DNA of 64,000 nucleotides from Paraburkholderia sp. (GCA_004322045.1 SCRN01000049.1:1-64000); one strand, 5' to 3'. Counted from the stretch's first letter, positions 26,048 to 35,762 are shown. The notes: generated by a model from the letters alone, not told the origin. Numbers and translations are program-made.

Positions 26048-26393
26048 TTAGATGCCGAAACACGAAGTGGTCGGCGCCGGAGAACGCCACCGCGACATTT
26101 CCCGGATAATTCGCAAGACCACCCGCCACCTCGACATAAGGCAGCAGTCCCGCCGCTCCCCAATACATCTGTGCGCCGGTCGCGCGGTTGCCGAAGCGGG
26201 GATCCAGGTAATCGTTGTATTGCGTCTCAACCACGCCTTCCGGCAGCACGAACGCATACGGAATGACGAGACTGCCAGTCTGTCCGAGCGAATCAAGCGC
26301 GGTATCAACCGCGGCCTGCGCGGCTGTGGCGAATATCAGACCCACGGCGAGAGCGATCGCGTTCGATGTGAAGGATTGTCGGCGTGCGTGCAC
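26048..26393 (-). pseudogene. YjbH-like exopolysaccharide protein, N-terminal fragment cut by IS5
   Basis: GTG start at 26393. The product begins with a signal peptide (ALAVGLIFATAAQA) and continues SLVIPYAFVLPEGVVETQYNDYLDPRFGN ... VEVAGGLANYPGNVAVAFSG, matching the start of YjbH-type outer-membrane proteins, which are about 700 aa. The frame enters the IS5 end after about 115 codons and stops. The remaining part is not found on the other side of the IS elements. It is the last gene of the leftward EPS operon, 87 bases after the small gene at 26480. Confidence 0.7.
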
Positions 26394-26479
26394 TCTGCAT
26401 GGTCTAGTGACTGCGACGTCAGTAGTGTAAATGCGTGTTACAGGTGTACCCGTAATGCGTCAAGAGCCGTCAGCAATCG

Positions 26480-26770
26480 TCAGAAGAGCGTACTCTCGTT
26501 CTGCATGCGATAGCAGAAATACACCGCCTCCTCGGGCGACATCTTCATCCGGTAACAGGTCTGAATAGTCAGGACCATCGCCTCATTGACGACGTAGGGC
26601 CAGTCGATGCGCCCCTGCTCCACCGCAAGGTGAAACCAGTCATCGATCCACTGCCGGATCAGATGCATTTCCTCGTCGGACAGTACATCATGCAGCGCGA
26701 CGTCCAAAAGCGACGAGCCGATCGACACGTCGGCGTCGCAATGCCCCCGTCTTGCACCTGAAGTATTCAT
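26480..26770 (-). CDS. Small hypothetical protein of the EPS locus
   Basis: 96 aa from the ATG at 26770 (GGTGGCGG six bases upstream); an extension to 26839 is unlikely. Helical and acidic with several aromatic and methionine residues (DEEMHLIRQWIDDWFHLAVEQGRIDWPYVVNEAMVLTIQTCYRMKMSPEEAVYFCYRM). No signal peptide. It lies between the beta-helix protein and yjbH genes in the same direction. I do not recognise it. Confidence 0.55.
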   Translation of the reverse strand: MNTSGARRGHCDADVSIGSSLLDVALHDVLSDEEMHLIRQWIDDWFHLAVEQGRIDWPYVVNEAMVLTIQTCYRMKMSPEEAVYFCYRMQNESTLF

Positions 26771-26960
26771 GTTTAACCGCCACCGATGATATCCAGCAGA
26801 ACCGACTAATGTACGGAAAACGTACGACACTCGTTTCACTCAGGCAGTGACATCCGTCACAGGACCCGCTTTAAGTGGAAACCGGGCGACGCGCAGGCTA
26901 AGCGGACCACCCGTTGCTGCACCCCGGATCATCGCTGTGCGACGGATCAAGGGCATCGAT

Positions 26961-28226
26961 CTATGGCAGCAGTGGCATCGGCTTCCCATTGTCCCCAGCC
27001 GACATCGCCGGCAGCCGGACATTGTTCATGGCCGTTTCATCGTCGGCGGATCTGACTTCCACGCGACTCGCACGTCCGGTCACCACGAAAAACTCGTTAC
27101 CGAAGAGGGTTGCATGCGTCGCATTGGCGAGTTGTGCGAAGCGCCAGAAGCGCGGCTTGTTCCATACATAGTTCTGCGCGGCACGATAGTCCTGCACCGG
27201 CGCATGCGCCTCAATCACGGACACACGCGGAAAGAACACGTTGTCCTCGAGCGCCATCCCGCGCAACGTCCGCGCACCGTCGACGAGGATGCAGGTGGCT
27301 GCTGCATCGGCGTCCCCGCGTGCAAACGATTCGTCGGTGCAGGCAATAATCCGCACATTGCCAACGATGCCGGAAAACCGGAACGTAGCCCGCGCGTGCC
27401 CGCGCGCTACGACGTAGCAATGCTCGATCGCAATCTGCTGCACAGTGGCGTCGGGAGGCGTGCCAGGATCCTGCTCGAACCAGATGGCCGCGCCGCCGGT
27501 TGCGTTGTGATAGACCGTAAGATTACTGATAGTCGTAACGGTGAGCGGACGTACGTGCGCATCCGTTTGACAGAACTTCGATACCAGTCCCAGGGAATTG
27601 AGGCTCGTGAAGTACAGGGTCGCGGCACCGGCATCATTGCGATAGTCGCCCTGGCGAAAGCTCCACACTTCACCCGCATAGTTGTAGACCGCCGCGCGCG
27701 TAAAGCGGCCATAACACCGCACATTCTCGAACAAATGGCCATAGCTCTCGTTGGAGCCCGCCACGCGAGATGCAAAAATCGCGCAGCGTGGCGCATCGGA
27801 TGGCAGGCCCGCAAAGGTCAGGTCGCGCAATACCAATCCCGACGTGCCTGAGATGTCCAGCCCTTGTGACGCGCCGCCCCGCACAATGAAGTTCGCGTGG
27901 CCCGGTGCCGGTTGATGTGTGGTGTTGGTCCCCTCGATGATGAGGCCGCCATAGTGGAGTTGCGTGAGATCGAGATCGGTGACCAAATGGTTCGCACCGA
28001 CCAGCACGCGCCGGCAACGCGCATGTGCCGCATACGACAGACACCGCTGGATCGCACTGGTATCGTCGGTGTGGCCATCGCCAGCCGCACCGAAGTCATA
28101 CACGGAAATGGCGTCACGCGATGGCGCATCGGGTTTCGGTGTTTCCGCACGTGCGGGTACGGCGGCCGCACCTACCGCGCCCGCGGCCAGCGATCCAAAC
28201 AGGAAACGGCGGCGCATCAGTCCCAT
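26961..28226 (-). CDS. Tat-exported right-handed beta-helix protein (pectate-lyase-like)
   Basis: 421 aa from the ATG at 28226 (GGAGA five bases upstream). The N-terminus carries a twin-arginine signal (MRRRFLFGSLAAGAVGAAAV, cleavage near ARA-ET). The start of the mature part, ISVYDFGAAGDGHTDDTSAIQRCL, is the classic Pectate_lyase_3 opening. Repeated short beta-coils follow (GLVLRDLTFAGLP, NVRIIACTDESF, GMALEDNVFF). Such proteins in EPS operons act as periplasmic polysaccharide lyases or epimerase-like enzymes that trim or modify the polymer. Catalytic residues cannot be fixed by eye. Confidence 0.8.
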   Translation of the reverse strand: MGLMRRRFLFGSLAAGAVGAAAVPARAETPKPDAPSRDAISVYDFGAAGDGHTDDTSAIQRCLSYAAHARCRRVLVGANHLVTDLDLTQLHYGGLIIEGTNTTHQPAPGHANFIVRGGASQGLDISGTSGLVLRDLTFAGLPSDAPRCAIFASRVAGSNESYGHLFENVRCYGRFTRAAVYNYAGEVWSFRQGDYRNDAGAATLYFTSLNSLGLVSKFCQTDAHVRPLTVTTISNLTVYHNATGGAAIWFEQDPGTPPDATVQQIAIEHCYVVARGHARATFRFSGIVGNVRIIACTDESFARGDADAAATCILVDGARTLRGMALEDNVFFPRVSVIEAHAPVQDYRAAQNYVWNKPRFWRFAQLANATHATLFGNEFFVVTGRASRVEVRSADDETAMNNVRLPAMSAGDNGKPMPLLP

Positions 28227-28266
28227 GAATTCTCCTTCGCGGTGTTGGATTGCCGGCCGGCTGCCC

Positions 28267-29445
28267 TTACATACCAAGGCTCTTGAAGTCTGCGAGACCG
28301 CCAGCAAACGGCAACAGCTGTGACACCACGCGGCTGAAGCGCGTGACGCTCGCCGCGTCGACATAAACGATATCGCGCGGTGCCAGCACGATCTGGTCAG
28401 CCAGCGCAACCGCAACCGGCGATGAACAGTCGAGATGGAACACTGTAGTCGTATTGGGGCCGCTCGCGCGCACCAGATATAGCTGGCGCGCATTCGAGGT
28501 CAATGGGTTCATCCCGCCCACATCGTTGAGCGCTTCCGCCAGAGTGTACGGACCATCCGTCGGCATCGGGACGGACGACGGCTTGGTGAACTCGCCCACC
28601 ATGAACACTTTCTTCACGCGGCGGTTCGGAATATCGAGGATATCGCCGTCGACGAGCCGGAGGTTATTGCGCAAATCACCGCGGTACAACAGCCGGTAGA
28701 GATCGACCGAGATCTGCTGGCGACCACGCGTGAGAGTCGCGCCCGACAAGTCCGCGTCCGGCGTCACACCGCCGGCAATGCCCACCACATCGGCGATGGT
28801 CAGTGGCACGTCGGTCAACGGCACCACCTCAGGCTGCTTAACTTCACCAGCCACATAGACCTTCTGGCTGCGAAATCTCACCACGCTTACATCGAGCTGC
28901 GGAGAACGCACATAGCGCGCGATTTCCGTGGTCAGTTCGCGGCGGATCTCCGGTATCGACCTGCCGGCAACATGCAATGCGCCGATATACGGATAATAGA
29001 TGGTGCCGTTCGACTGCACTACCCTTCCGAGCGCGTCGCCGCCGTTGGAAGACGCCACCGCCTGCGCAGCAAGCGATTGTGCACCGCCCAACTGTGTCGT
29101 ACCCCCTGTCTGCGCGCCGATGCCGGGATTGTTCAGTTCCGGATGATCCCATACGATGACATGCAACACGTCGCCGACGCCGACCCGATACTGATAGATA
29201 TCGCGTGGCTGCGTGATGTTCGTGGCTAGCTTAGCCGGGGCGGGACGTACCGGCGCAGGCACGACCGCGCTCACCCCCGCCACCGTCATCGGCAGCAGCA
29301 CATAGTGTTGACCATTGACGTCGACGCTCTCGGACTTCTGCGTGTGCGCGGCTGGATCGTCGTCGAAACGCATCCCGGGTGCGGCGACGCAGCCCGCCAG
29401 GACGACACACATCAGCGAAGCCAAGGTAACGGCAATATGTTTCAT
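28267..29445 (-). CDS. wza: Polysaccharide export outer-membrane lipoprotein (Wza family)
   Basis: 392 aa from the ATG at 29445, chosen because it gives a lipoprotein signal with lipobox LAGC (Cys19). The PES domain is visible as YRVGVGDVLHVIVWDHPELNN and GRVVQSNGTIYYPYIGALHVAGRSIPEIRRELTTEIARYVRSPQLDV. SLBB-type repeats follow (VYVAGEVKQPEVVPL and VFMVGEFTKPSSVPM). It forms the outer-membrane export channel that works with Wzc and Wzb from the same operon. An upstream frame overlaps its first third in another phase. Confidence 0.92.
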   Translation of the reverse strand: MKHIAVTLASLMCVVLAGCVAAPGMRFDDDPAAHTQKSESVDVNGQHYVLLPMTVAGVSAVVPAPVRPAPAKLATNITQPRDIYQYRVGVGDVLHVIVWDHPELNNPGIGAQTGGTTQLGGAQSLAAQAVASSNGGDALGRVVQSNGTIYYPYIGALHVAGRSIPEIRRELTTEIARYVRSPQLDVSVVRFRSQKVYVAGEVKQPEVVPLTDVPLTIADVVGIAGGVTPDADLSGATLTRGRQQISVDLYRLLYRGDLRNNLRLVDGDILDIPNRRVKKVFMVGEFTKPSSVPMPTDGPYTLAEALNDVGGMNPLTSNARQLYLVRASGPNTTTVFHLDCSSPVAVALADQIVLAPRDIVYVDAASVTRFSRVVSQLLPFAGGLADFKSLGM

Positions 29446-29848
29446 GAAAGCCAGGATCGTTGAGGTAAATATGGAGCGTGCCGTCGGGCTGCCTGGCAAC
29501 CGCATCAACCGCGCGCCGCATCGCGCCGGCGAACGGCGTCTTGAGAAGGCCATATCGAGCGATCAACAGCCGGATCGCGGCCATAGCCGAGTTGGTTGCG
29601 TTTGCCGGCGCGCCGAGAGTCTCGAATAAGCTCACCGGGCGTGCGCGTGCAAGAAACCCGGCAAATGTGGGCAGACCGCGCAACAGCTGGCTAGACCCGC
29701 GGATCATCGCAGGCCGTACTGCGCCCCGGATCACGCGTGTGTAGTCGCATACCGAGAACGGATCGCGATCAACCTTCGCGGGGAAGTGCTCGAGCCCGAC
29801 GGCAAAGCCCGTCCGTTTGATCACGTCGTTGAGTATCACGCCGTTCAT
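29231..29848 (-). CDS. Hypothetical protein between flippase and wza, probably 3'-truncated
   Basis: The ATG at 29848 overlaps the flippase stop (ATGA), which argues for a real gene. The first 130 codons have protein character (MNGVILNDVIKRTGFAVGLE, SAMAAIRLLIARYGLLKTPFAGAMRRAVDAVARQPDGTLHIYLND). The last 70 codons simply read wza in the wrong phase and look like shadow sequence. The original 3' end was probably lost and replaced by wza. I do not recognise the family; a sugar-modifying role is only suggested by position. Confidence 0.4.
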   Translation of the reverse strand: MNGVILNDVIKRTGFAVGLEHFPAKVDRDPFSVCDYTRVIRGAVRPAMIRGSSQLLRGLPTFAGFLARARPVSLFETLGAPANATNSAMAAIRLLIARYGLLKTPFAGAMRRAVDAVARQPDGTLHIYLNDPGFHETYCRYLGFADVCRPGGLRRRTRDAFRRRSSRAHAEVRERRRQWSTLCAAADDGGGGERGRACAGTSRPG

Positions 29849-31182
29849 GCTGTCCGCACGGAAGACGTCGCTTCACGCAGATGCCGGCGCAGAAATCCCA
29901 GATGGACCAGGGTGTGCACTGCATAGGCAACCACAAGCCCTTGCGCGAGCCCGAGCGCACCCACCCGTGGCACTTGCCAGTTGGCCCAGCTCAGATAGAT
30001 CGCGCTCCACATCAAGTTCACCAGCAACCCGAACCACAAGCGGTTACTCGCCGTCATGACCTGGCCGATAGCAGCATTCAGGCCGTTCGCCGCAGCCGCC
30101 ACCGCAAGCCAGCGCAACAGTGAGGCAGCGTCCCGGTACGCGGGACCGTACAGCGCCATCAGCCGTTGCGCGACGAACCACACGCCCAGTGCCGAGGCGA
30201 AAGCAACGACCGTATTGGCAGCGATGCTGTGGCGCGTCAGCAGTGCGAAGCCGCGGCCGTCACCTGATGCCCGCATCCGTGAAAGCGCCGGCAGCACAGT
30301 GCCGGCGATCACTGCAGGAATGAAGGTCAAGCCGATATACCACTGATAAGCCGCGTTGAACTGACCTACCTGTGTGAGGCCGGCGGGGGTGCGCGCGAGC
30401 ACCGAAAGCGCCAGCCAGTTCACGGGTGCCATTGCCAGCGCGCTCAGCACGATCGGTGTACTGGCAGCGGCGAAGCAGCGTGCCTCTTTTGCAAGCGAAG
30501 TCGTCCGCAATGAAACTCGCCCGCCCATGCTCCCGCGTAATGCCCAGCCGCCATAGCAGGCCCATGCGCTCGTTACCGCAATCATCGCACCGAGTGCGCC
30601 GGTCACTCCGCCGGCCCATCCGCAAAGTGGTACCGTGCATGCGAGCGACAGTCCACTGCCGGTCGCGATCAGCGCGTTGGTGCGAAAGCGCTCGAGCCCG
30701 TACAGGGCACCTTGCACTACACCCTGCACGATCGCTGGCGCGACCGCGAGTGCGCCGAGTTCAAGTGGATCACGCAGCCCCGGGTGGTGAAAGTGCCGCG
30801 CGGCGAGCGACGGCGCGGCCATCGCCAGTATGCTGCCCGCGAGCGCGGCATAGCTCAGCGCGCCAATGCTCACCATCACGATGCCCGCGTCGCGTCGGGG
30901 CAACAGCGCGCCATGATATTCGCCCAGATATTTGCTGGCGGCCACGCCGAGTCCGCTCGTCGACAGACTCGCGACTGAGGTGATCGTGGTCAGTACCAGC
31001 ACGTACTCGCCATAGCGCACAGGACCCAGAAGGCGCGCCAGCAATACCGCTGAGACGAGCGCCGCCACCCGTCCGGCGAGGGCGCCACCGATACTCCAGC
31101 CGGCATTGCGACCAAGCTTTGCGAGCGGCGCACTGCGCGCAAGCATCCTACGCGCAACGGCACGGATCCGAAGAGCCCTCAC
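29845..31182 (-). CDS. Polysaccharide flippase (Wzx/MATE-like)
   Basis: 445 aa from a GTG at 31182, one base after the wecC stop; an ATG at 31146 is the alternative. About twelve to fourteen hydrophobic segments. The N-terminal stretch AGWSIGGALAGRVAALVSAVLLARLLGPVRYGEYVLV is the standard opening of Polysacc_synt/Wzx proteins that flip undecaprenyl-linked repeat units. With WecA, Wza, Wzb and Wzc this marks a Wzx/Wzy-dependent pathway, although no wzy lies in the two EPS operons. Confidence 0.85.
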   Translation of the reverse strand: MRALRIRAVARRMLARSAPLAKLGRNAGWSIGGALAGRVAALVSAVLLARLLGPVRYGEYVLVLTTITSVASLSTSGLGVAASKYLGEYHGALLPRRDAGIVMVSIGALSYAALAGSILAMAAPSLAARHFHHPGLRDPLELGALAVAPAIVQGVVQGALYGLERFRTNALIATGSGLSLACTVPLCGWAGGVTGALGAMIAVTSAWACYGGWALRGSMGGRVSLRTTSLAKEARCFAAASTPIVLSALAMAPVNWLALSVLARTPAGLTQVGQFNAAYQWYIGLTFIPAVIAGTVLPALSRMRASGDGRGFALLTRHSIAANTVVAFASALGVWFVAQRLMALYGPAYRDAASLLRWLAVAAAANGLNAAIGQVMTASNRLWFGLLVNLMWSAIYLSWANWQVPRVGALGLAQGLVVAYAVHTLVHLGFLRRHLREATSSVRTA

Positions 31183-31183
31183 G

Positions 31184-32503
31184 TTATTGCCACAGACCCT
31201 TGGTATCAACGATCGTCTTGCCCGTCAACCCGGCGAGATCGAGCGACAGAAATGCGCGGTGTTTGACCAGCACGACGCACAGGTCTGCCATAGCGATTGC
31301 CGCCCGGGCTTCGACAAGACACGCATTTGGGCCCTGCAGTTCGGCAGGCAGCGCTTCGATATACGGTTCTGCGATCAGTAGTTCACAGCCCGACTCGCGC
31401 ATCAGTGCGTCGGTAATCGCGATCGCCGGGCTTTCACGCAGATCGTCGACATCCGGCTTGAACGCGAGGCCGAGTACCGCGATGCGCACGATCCCGCCTT
31501 CACCCTTCGCACGATGGCTGGCAATTGCACGACGTACTTTTTCCAGCACCCACCGCGGCTTGTAGTCGTTGACTTCACGCGCGGTGCGGATCAGCCGGGC
31601 CTCTTCGGGGGCACCACTCACAATGAACCACGGATCAACCGCGATGCAATGGCCCCCAACGCCAGGGCCAGGCTCGAGGATATTCACCCGCGGATGCCGG
31701 TTCGCAAGACGGATCAGTGACCAGACATCGATGTCGAAACGCGCGGCGACCAGTGAAAGCTCGTTGGCGAACGCGATGTTCACGTCGCGAAAGCTGTTCT
31801 CGGAAAGCTTGCACAGCTCCGCGGTACGCGCATCCGTGACTGCGCAGTCGCCTTCCACAAACCGACGGTAGAACGCAGCTGCGCGATGCGCACAAGCCGG
31901 CGTAATCCCACCAATCACCCGGTCGTTCTTCACAAGCTCGATGCATGTGCGGCCCGGAAGCACACGTTCGGGGCAATACGCGACGAATACGTCGGGCGTC
32001 GCACTATCACCCTGTCGCGGAAACTGCAGATCAGGTCGCGCCTCGGTCAGCCACGCACACATCTGCTCTGTTGCGCCGACCGGACTGGTCGATTCGAGCA
32101 CCACCAGATCGCCCTGCTTGAGTACCGGCGCAACCGAGAGCGCGGCGCTATAGACATACTTCAAATCGGGCGCGTGATCCTCGGCAAACGGCGTGGGTAC
32201 CGCGATCAGGAACACATCTGCCGGCTGGGGGATACGTGCCACGTTCAGCATCTTGCGTTCTACGGCATGCGCGACCTGTTCGGCTAGGCCTGGCTCCTCG
32301 ATATGGATTGTGCCGCGCGACACTGCATCGATAACGCGTGGGTCGATATCCACACCAAGCACGCGGATCGAACGCTGCGCGGCGGTCGCCGCCGTCGGCA
32401 GCCCGATATAGCCGAGCCCGATCACGCAGGCATCATAGGTCGTCATTGCGGAAACTGCGCTCGCTTCGGCCGTTGAACCCGGCTCAAGATCCAGTGCACT
32501 CAT
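31184..32503 (-). CDS. wecC: UDP-N-acetyl-D-mannosamine dehydrogenase WecC
   Basis: 439 aa. Oxidises UDP-ManNAc to UDP-ManNAcA with NAD. The Rossmann motif CVIGLGYIGLP lies near residues 26-36, the central helix region carries KLSENSFRDVNIAFANEL, and the catalytic cysteine is Cys286 in GPGVGGHCIAVDPWF. The C-terminal domain contains VLGLAFKPDVDDLRESPA. It pairs with WecB (39450-40622) of the opposite operon. Its ATG overlaps the wzc stop (ATGA). An internal ATG at codon 20 is an alternative start. Confidence 0.9.
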   Translation of the reverse strand: MSALDLEPGSTAEASAVSAMTTYDACVIGLGYIGLPTAATAAQRSIRVLGVDIDPRVIDAVSRGTIHIEEPGLAEQVAHAVERKMLNVARIPQPADVFLIAVPTPFAEDHAPDLKYVYSAALSVAPVLKQGDLVVLESTSPVGATEQMCAWLTEARPDLQFPRQGDSATPDVFVAYCPERVLPGRTCIELVKNDRVIGGITPACAHRAAAFYRRFVEGDCAVTDARTAELCKLSENSFRDVNIAFANELSLVAARFDIDVWSLIRLANRHPRVNILEPGPGVGGHCIAVDPWFIVSGAPEEARLIRTAREVNDYKPRWVLEKVRRAIASHRAKGEGGIVRIAVLGLAFKPDVDDLRESPAIAITDALMRESGCELLIAEPYIEALPAELQGPNACLVEARAAIAMADLCVVLVKHRAFLSLDLAGLTGKTIVDTKGLWQ

Positions 32504-34710
32504 CGTTCATCCCCGTACGTGTAGTAGCCGACGTACCGACGTCGGCCGGATCCGTATTGACCGCGCCGCATATCCATGTCGTTGTAGACAATGCCACGCG
32601 GGGTGATGCCGCCCTGTCTGAAGGCCGCGATCGAATTCTCGAGCTCGCTTAGCGAGGTTGCACCCTCGCGCACCACTACAAGCGACAGGTCAGCGTGGCT
32701 GCCGGCGATTGCAGAATCCGCGACGGCCAACACCGGTGGCGTATCAACGATCACATATCGGTAGCGCTCGCGAAGCGCGACAAGCAGTTCGGCAAAGCGC
32801 GGCGACATCAACAGATAGGCTGGAGCTTCCGGGTAGTCACCGCATGCGATGAAATCAGGCTGTTGCGCGCCGCACGTACGAATCACCTGCTCGAGTCCGA
32901 CCTTGCCGCGTAGGTACTCGGCAAGCCCCGGACTGCGATGCTCACCAAGCGCCTTATGCAGACGTCCGCGTCGCATGTCGCAATCGACAAGCGCGACAGA
33001 CTCGCCCGAGGAGGCGAGCAGCGTCGCCAGGTTGAGCGCAACAAACGACTTGCCCACGCCTGGGCTCGGTCCCGCGATCAGGATAAGACCCTTACCTTTT
33101 TCCAGCATCATCACCCGCAGCGCGACCTGCAGGCTGCGTACACTTTCGATTGCCGGCTCGTTCGGATAGCGATTCGCAAGCACCGCACCGCCCTCCTCCG
33201 CTTGATCGAGCGCACACTGCCGCGTGGAGCGGGGAATCTGCGCAAGCACTGGCAGTCCCACCGACTCCTCGAGCGTGCCCGGATCGCGCACGCTATCAAA
33301 GACCGTCCATTGGAGGAACGCGAGCGCCATGCCGATACCAAGCCCGCCGACCATCGCAAACACCATCACGAGCGCCTTCTTGGGCTTCACGGGCCTCTCG
33401 GCCGCAACCGCATAATCGACAACGCGCACATTACCGACCTTCCCCGCATGGGCGACTTCGAGCTCCTGGGACGCGTTGAGCAGGTTCATGTACAGATCGG
33501 TGTCCACCTGCAGGTTGCGCACCAGCGTCACCTGCTGCTGCTCCAGCGCGGGAAGAACGGAGATGCGATGCTGGAAGCCGGCCAGCTGCTTGTCCAGCGT
33601 GCCGATCTGCTGGTCGAGAGCGCCCACCGCCGGGCTCAGGTCGGTGAAGCGCTGATTCAGTTCGCTGCGCTTCTGCCGCAGTTCGAGCAGCTTGGTCTGC
33701 GCGTCCACCGATTGCTCCAGCAGCAGCTTGGTCTGCTCCGCGAGATCGATCGTGCCGTAGCGGTTGCGATACGTATTGAATGCGGTTTCCGAGCGTTCGA
33801 GCTGCTGCTTCAGGCGCGGCAACTGGCCATTGAGAAAATCGATGGTCTTGCGCGTTTCGAGCGCGTGATATTCGAGGTTCTGCGTCAGATATTCGGCGGC
33901 GATCGCGTTGAGCACACGAGCAGTTCTCTGACGATCGTGTCCGGACAGCGTGACTCCGATCACATCGGACTCACGCCCAAGTTCCTGCACTGCCAACCCG
34001 CGCTGCAACGCATCGATCACATCCAGCCGGGAAGAGCGGCGCAGCTCGAAGCGCTCGCCAGCACGTGCCACCATCCCGGATACATGCAGCATCACGGTGC
34101 CCAGATCGTTGCTGACCGCGAGTGGGGCGCCAACCTGTCCTGTCGCATCCACGTCACCACGGTCGTCAGCCAACCGGTAGCGTCCCGCGCCAAGGCTCGT
34201 CAGCGTAAAGCGCTTGTCCTCGAGTTCGGCGGGCACGTCGAAGCGGTCGACCTCGAGTGTCTCACCACCCCATGCATAAGTATTCATGCCAAAGCGCGGT
34301 ATGCTCAGCGCTTCACTAGGTCGCTGCCGCACCTGCAGCCAGCGACCCACCACCGGCAACATCACCGGGCGCACGCTGATATAGAGTCGCAGCCTGTCCA
34401 CAGCGGCCGAGACCACGAGCCTTGACTTGATGATCTCCATTTCCGCCGGTGCACCCGCCTTCAGTTGCAGCGCGGAGGACAGGCCACCCAGCAAGTTGTC
34501 CGACCCGCTTGACCGGTCTTCGACCTGGATTACCAGATTGGATTCGTAGGTCCGCGGCGCAATCAGCACGTATACCGCTCCGAGCAGCACCACCACGGCG
34601 GTGGTGATCAGGATCAGCGCCTTGTTGGAGAGCACAAGCTCAAGGTAGTCGGAGAGCTTACGTTCCTGGTCGGCCGGCAGGAACAAACGGTAGGTTCTTG
34701 GTTCAGTCAT
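32500..34710 (-). CDS. wzc: Polysaccharide co-polymerase / tyrosine autokinase (Wzc/BceF type)
   Basis: 736 aa. The N-terminal Wzz domain lies between two membrane segments (near residues 30-50 and 440-460), with a long periplasmic coiled coil (residues about 270-400). The cytoplasmic BY-kinase domain has Walker A GPSPGVGKS with Lys554, Walker A' VALVDCDMR (573-580) and Walker B YVIVDTPPV. Five tyrosines cluster at the C-terminus (GQYGSGRRRYVGYYTYGDER), the autophosphorylation tail that Wzb resets. It controls chain length and export with Wza, and overlaps wzb by eight bases. Confidence 0.93.
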   Translation of the reverse strand: MTEPRTYRLFLPADQERKLSDYLELVLSNKALILITTAVVVLLGAVYVLIAPRTYESNLVIQVEDRSSGSDNLLGGLSSALQLKAGAPAEMEIIKSRLVVSAAVDRLRLYISVRPVMLPVVGRWLQVRQRPSEALSIPRFGMNTYAWGGETLEVDRFDVPAELEDKRFTLTSLGAGRYRLADDRGDVDATGQVGAPLAVSNDLGTVMLHVSGMVARAGERFELRRSSRLDVIDALQRGLAVQELGRESDVIGVTLSGHDRQRTARVLNAIAAEYLTQNLEYHALETRKTIDFLNGQLPRLKQQLERSETAFNTYRNRYGTIDLAEQTKLLLEQSVDAQTKLLELRQKRSELNQRFTDLSPAVGALDQQIGTLDKQLAGFQHRISVLPALEQQQVTLVRNLQVDTDLYMNLLNASQELEVAHAGKVGNVRVVDYAVAAERPVKPKKALVMVFAMVGGLGIGMALAFLQWTVFDSVRDPGTLEESVGLPVLAQIPRSTRQCALDQAEEGGAVLANRYPNEPAIESVRSLQVALRVMMLEKGKGLILIAGPSPGVGKSFVALNLATLLASSGESVALVDCDMRRGRLHKALGEHRSPGLAEYLRGKVGLEQVIRTCGAQQPDFIACGDYPEAPAYLLMSPRFAELLVALRERYRYVIVDTPPVLAVADSAIAGSHADLSLVVVREGATSLSELENSIAAFRQGGITPRGIVYNDMDMRRGQYGSGRRRYVGYYTYGDER

Positions 34711-35158
34711 GCTCGCGCACCCCGTTGAGCGCAGCGATGCGCTGTACCCAGCCAGGCGCGCATGACCTGATCTGCTCGAAGCACCGTTCGATCACCGTGG
34801 TGTCGCGGCCGTGGGGATCCTCGATATCACCTCCGATCGATGCACCGTACAGAAACGTCTTTCCCGCCGCCGCAGGAAAGCGACGTTCGAGCTCGCGCTT
34901 TTGCGTCGCTTCCATGACGAGAAGAAGGTCCGCCCGGGCTACATCGGCACCGCCGATCTGCCATGGCGCCCAATGCGGACGGGACAGACCGTGCGTGACG
35001 AACATCTCCTTGAGGAGGGGCGGCGCAAGCACGCCGAGCGCCGCATGCAATCCTGCCGAACGCACTTCACAGTCCGGCAGCGCCGCCTGCAACAAGGCTT
35101 CGGCAATCGGGCTGCGATACTGGTTGCCCGTGCATACGACCAAAATATTCCTGATCAT
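34703..35158 (-). CDS. wzb: Low-molecular-weight protein tyrosine phosphatase (Wzb type)
   Basis: 151 aa from the ATG at 35158, giving the family N-terminus MIRNILVVCTGNQYRSP. The P-loop is C-x5-R with Tyr replacing the usual second Cys. The general acid lies in IEDPHGRD (DP motif near residue 120). It dephosphorylates the Wzc tyrosine tail, required for cycling of polymerisation and export. Gene order wzb-wzc-wecC with overlaps supports co-expression. Confidence 0.92.
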   Translation of the reverse strand: MIRNILVVCTGNQYRSPIAEALLQAALPDCEVRSAGLHAALGVLAPPLLKEMFVTHGLSRPHWAPWQIGGADVARADLLLVMEATQKRELERRFPAAAGKTFLYGASIGGDIEDPHGRDTTVIERCFEQIRSCAPGWVQRIAALNGVREHD

Positions 35159-35237
35159 CAAACAAATCCGACAGGTTGAACAACCGCGGCGAGGCCAGCG
35201 ATGGCCTGTGCGCCACTTCGCAGAAAAGAGTTGCAAA

Positions 35238-35762
35238 TCACGTCCTCATGCGGATAAGACGCGCCGGATTGCCGCCGACGATCGCATCTGCAGGCACGTC
35301 CTTCGTGACCACACTGCCAGCTGCGACAATCGCGCCCGTTCCGATCACCACACCCGGCAGCACAATGCAGTTCGCACCTATCCACACGTCAGCGCCAATC
35401 GTCACGCGGCGCCCGACATGCCCGCTCGAAAACACCTTGTCCGGCAACGGCGGGATCACATGATTGGTCGATAGGATCTGCGTGCGATAGCCGATCAACA
35501 CGCGATCACCGATTTCCACACCGCCCGCCGTCGTGACCAGCACACCGAGCGCAAAGTCGACGTCATCGCCTACCGTCAGCGAGCGTCCCGGCACGATCCA
35601 CACGCCGGGATAAAACACGGGCCGGCGGCCGACCCGCGCACCAAGCGCGCGCAATGCCAGTGCCTTCAGTGCATTGCAACTACGCAGACGAGGCAGCGCA
35701 AACAGCATCACCAACAGCGTCTCGACGCTCACCACCAACGCATATCGACACGCACGTACCAT
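35238..35762 (-). CDS. Hexapeptide-repeat acyltransferase (CysE/LacA/NodL-like)
   Basis: 174 aa; the ATG at 35762 overlaps the GT stop (TGATG). An N-terminal hydrophobic segment precedes left-handed beta-helix hexad repeats ([77 protein letters not shown]). The histidine in TNH and the ending GNPARLI are typical of sugar O-acetyltransferases. It probably acetylates a residue of the exopolysaccharide. Confidence 0.88.
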   Translation of the reverse strand: MVRACRYALVVSVETLLVMLFALPRLRSCNALKALALRALGARVGRRPVFYPGVWIVPGRSLTVGDDVDFALGVLVTTAGGVEIGDRVLIGYRTQILSTNHVIPPLPDKVFSSGHVGRRVTIGADVWIGANCIVLPGVVIGTGAIVAAGSVVTKDVPADAIVGGNPARLIRMRT

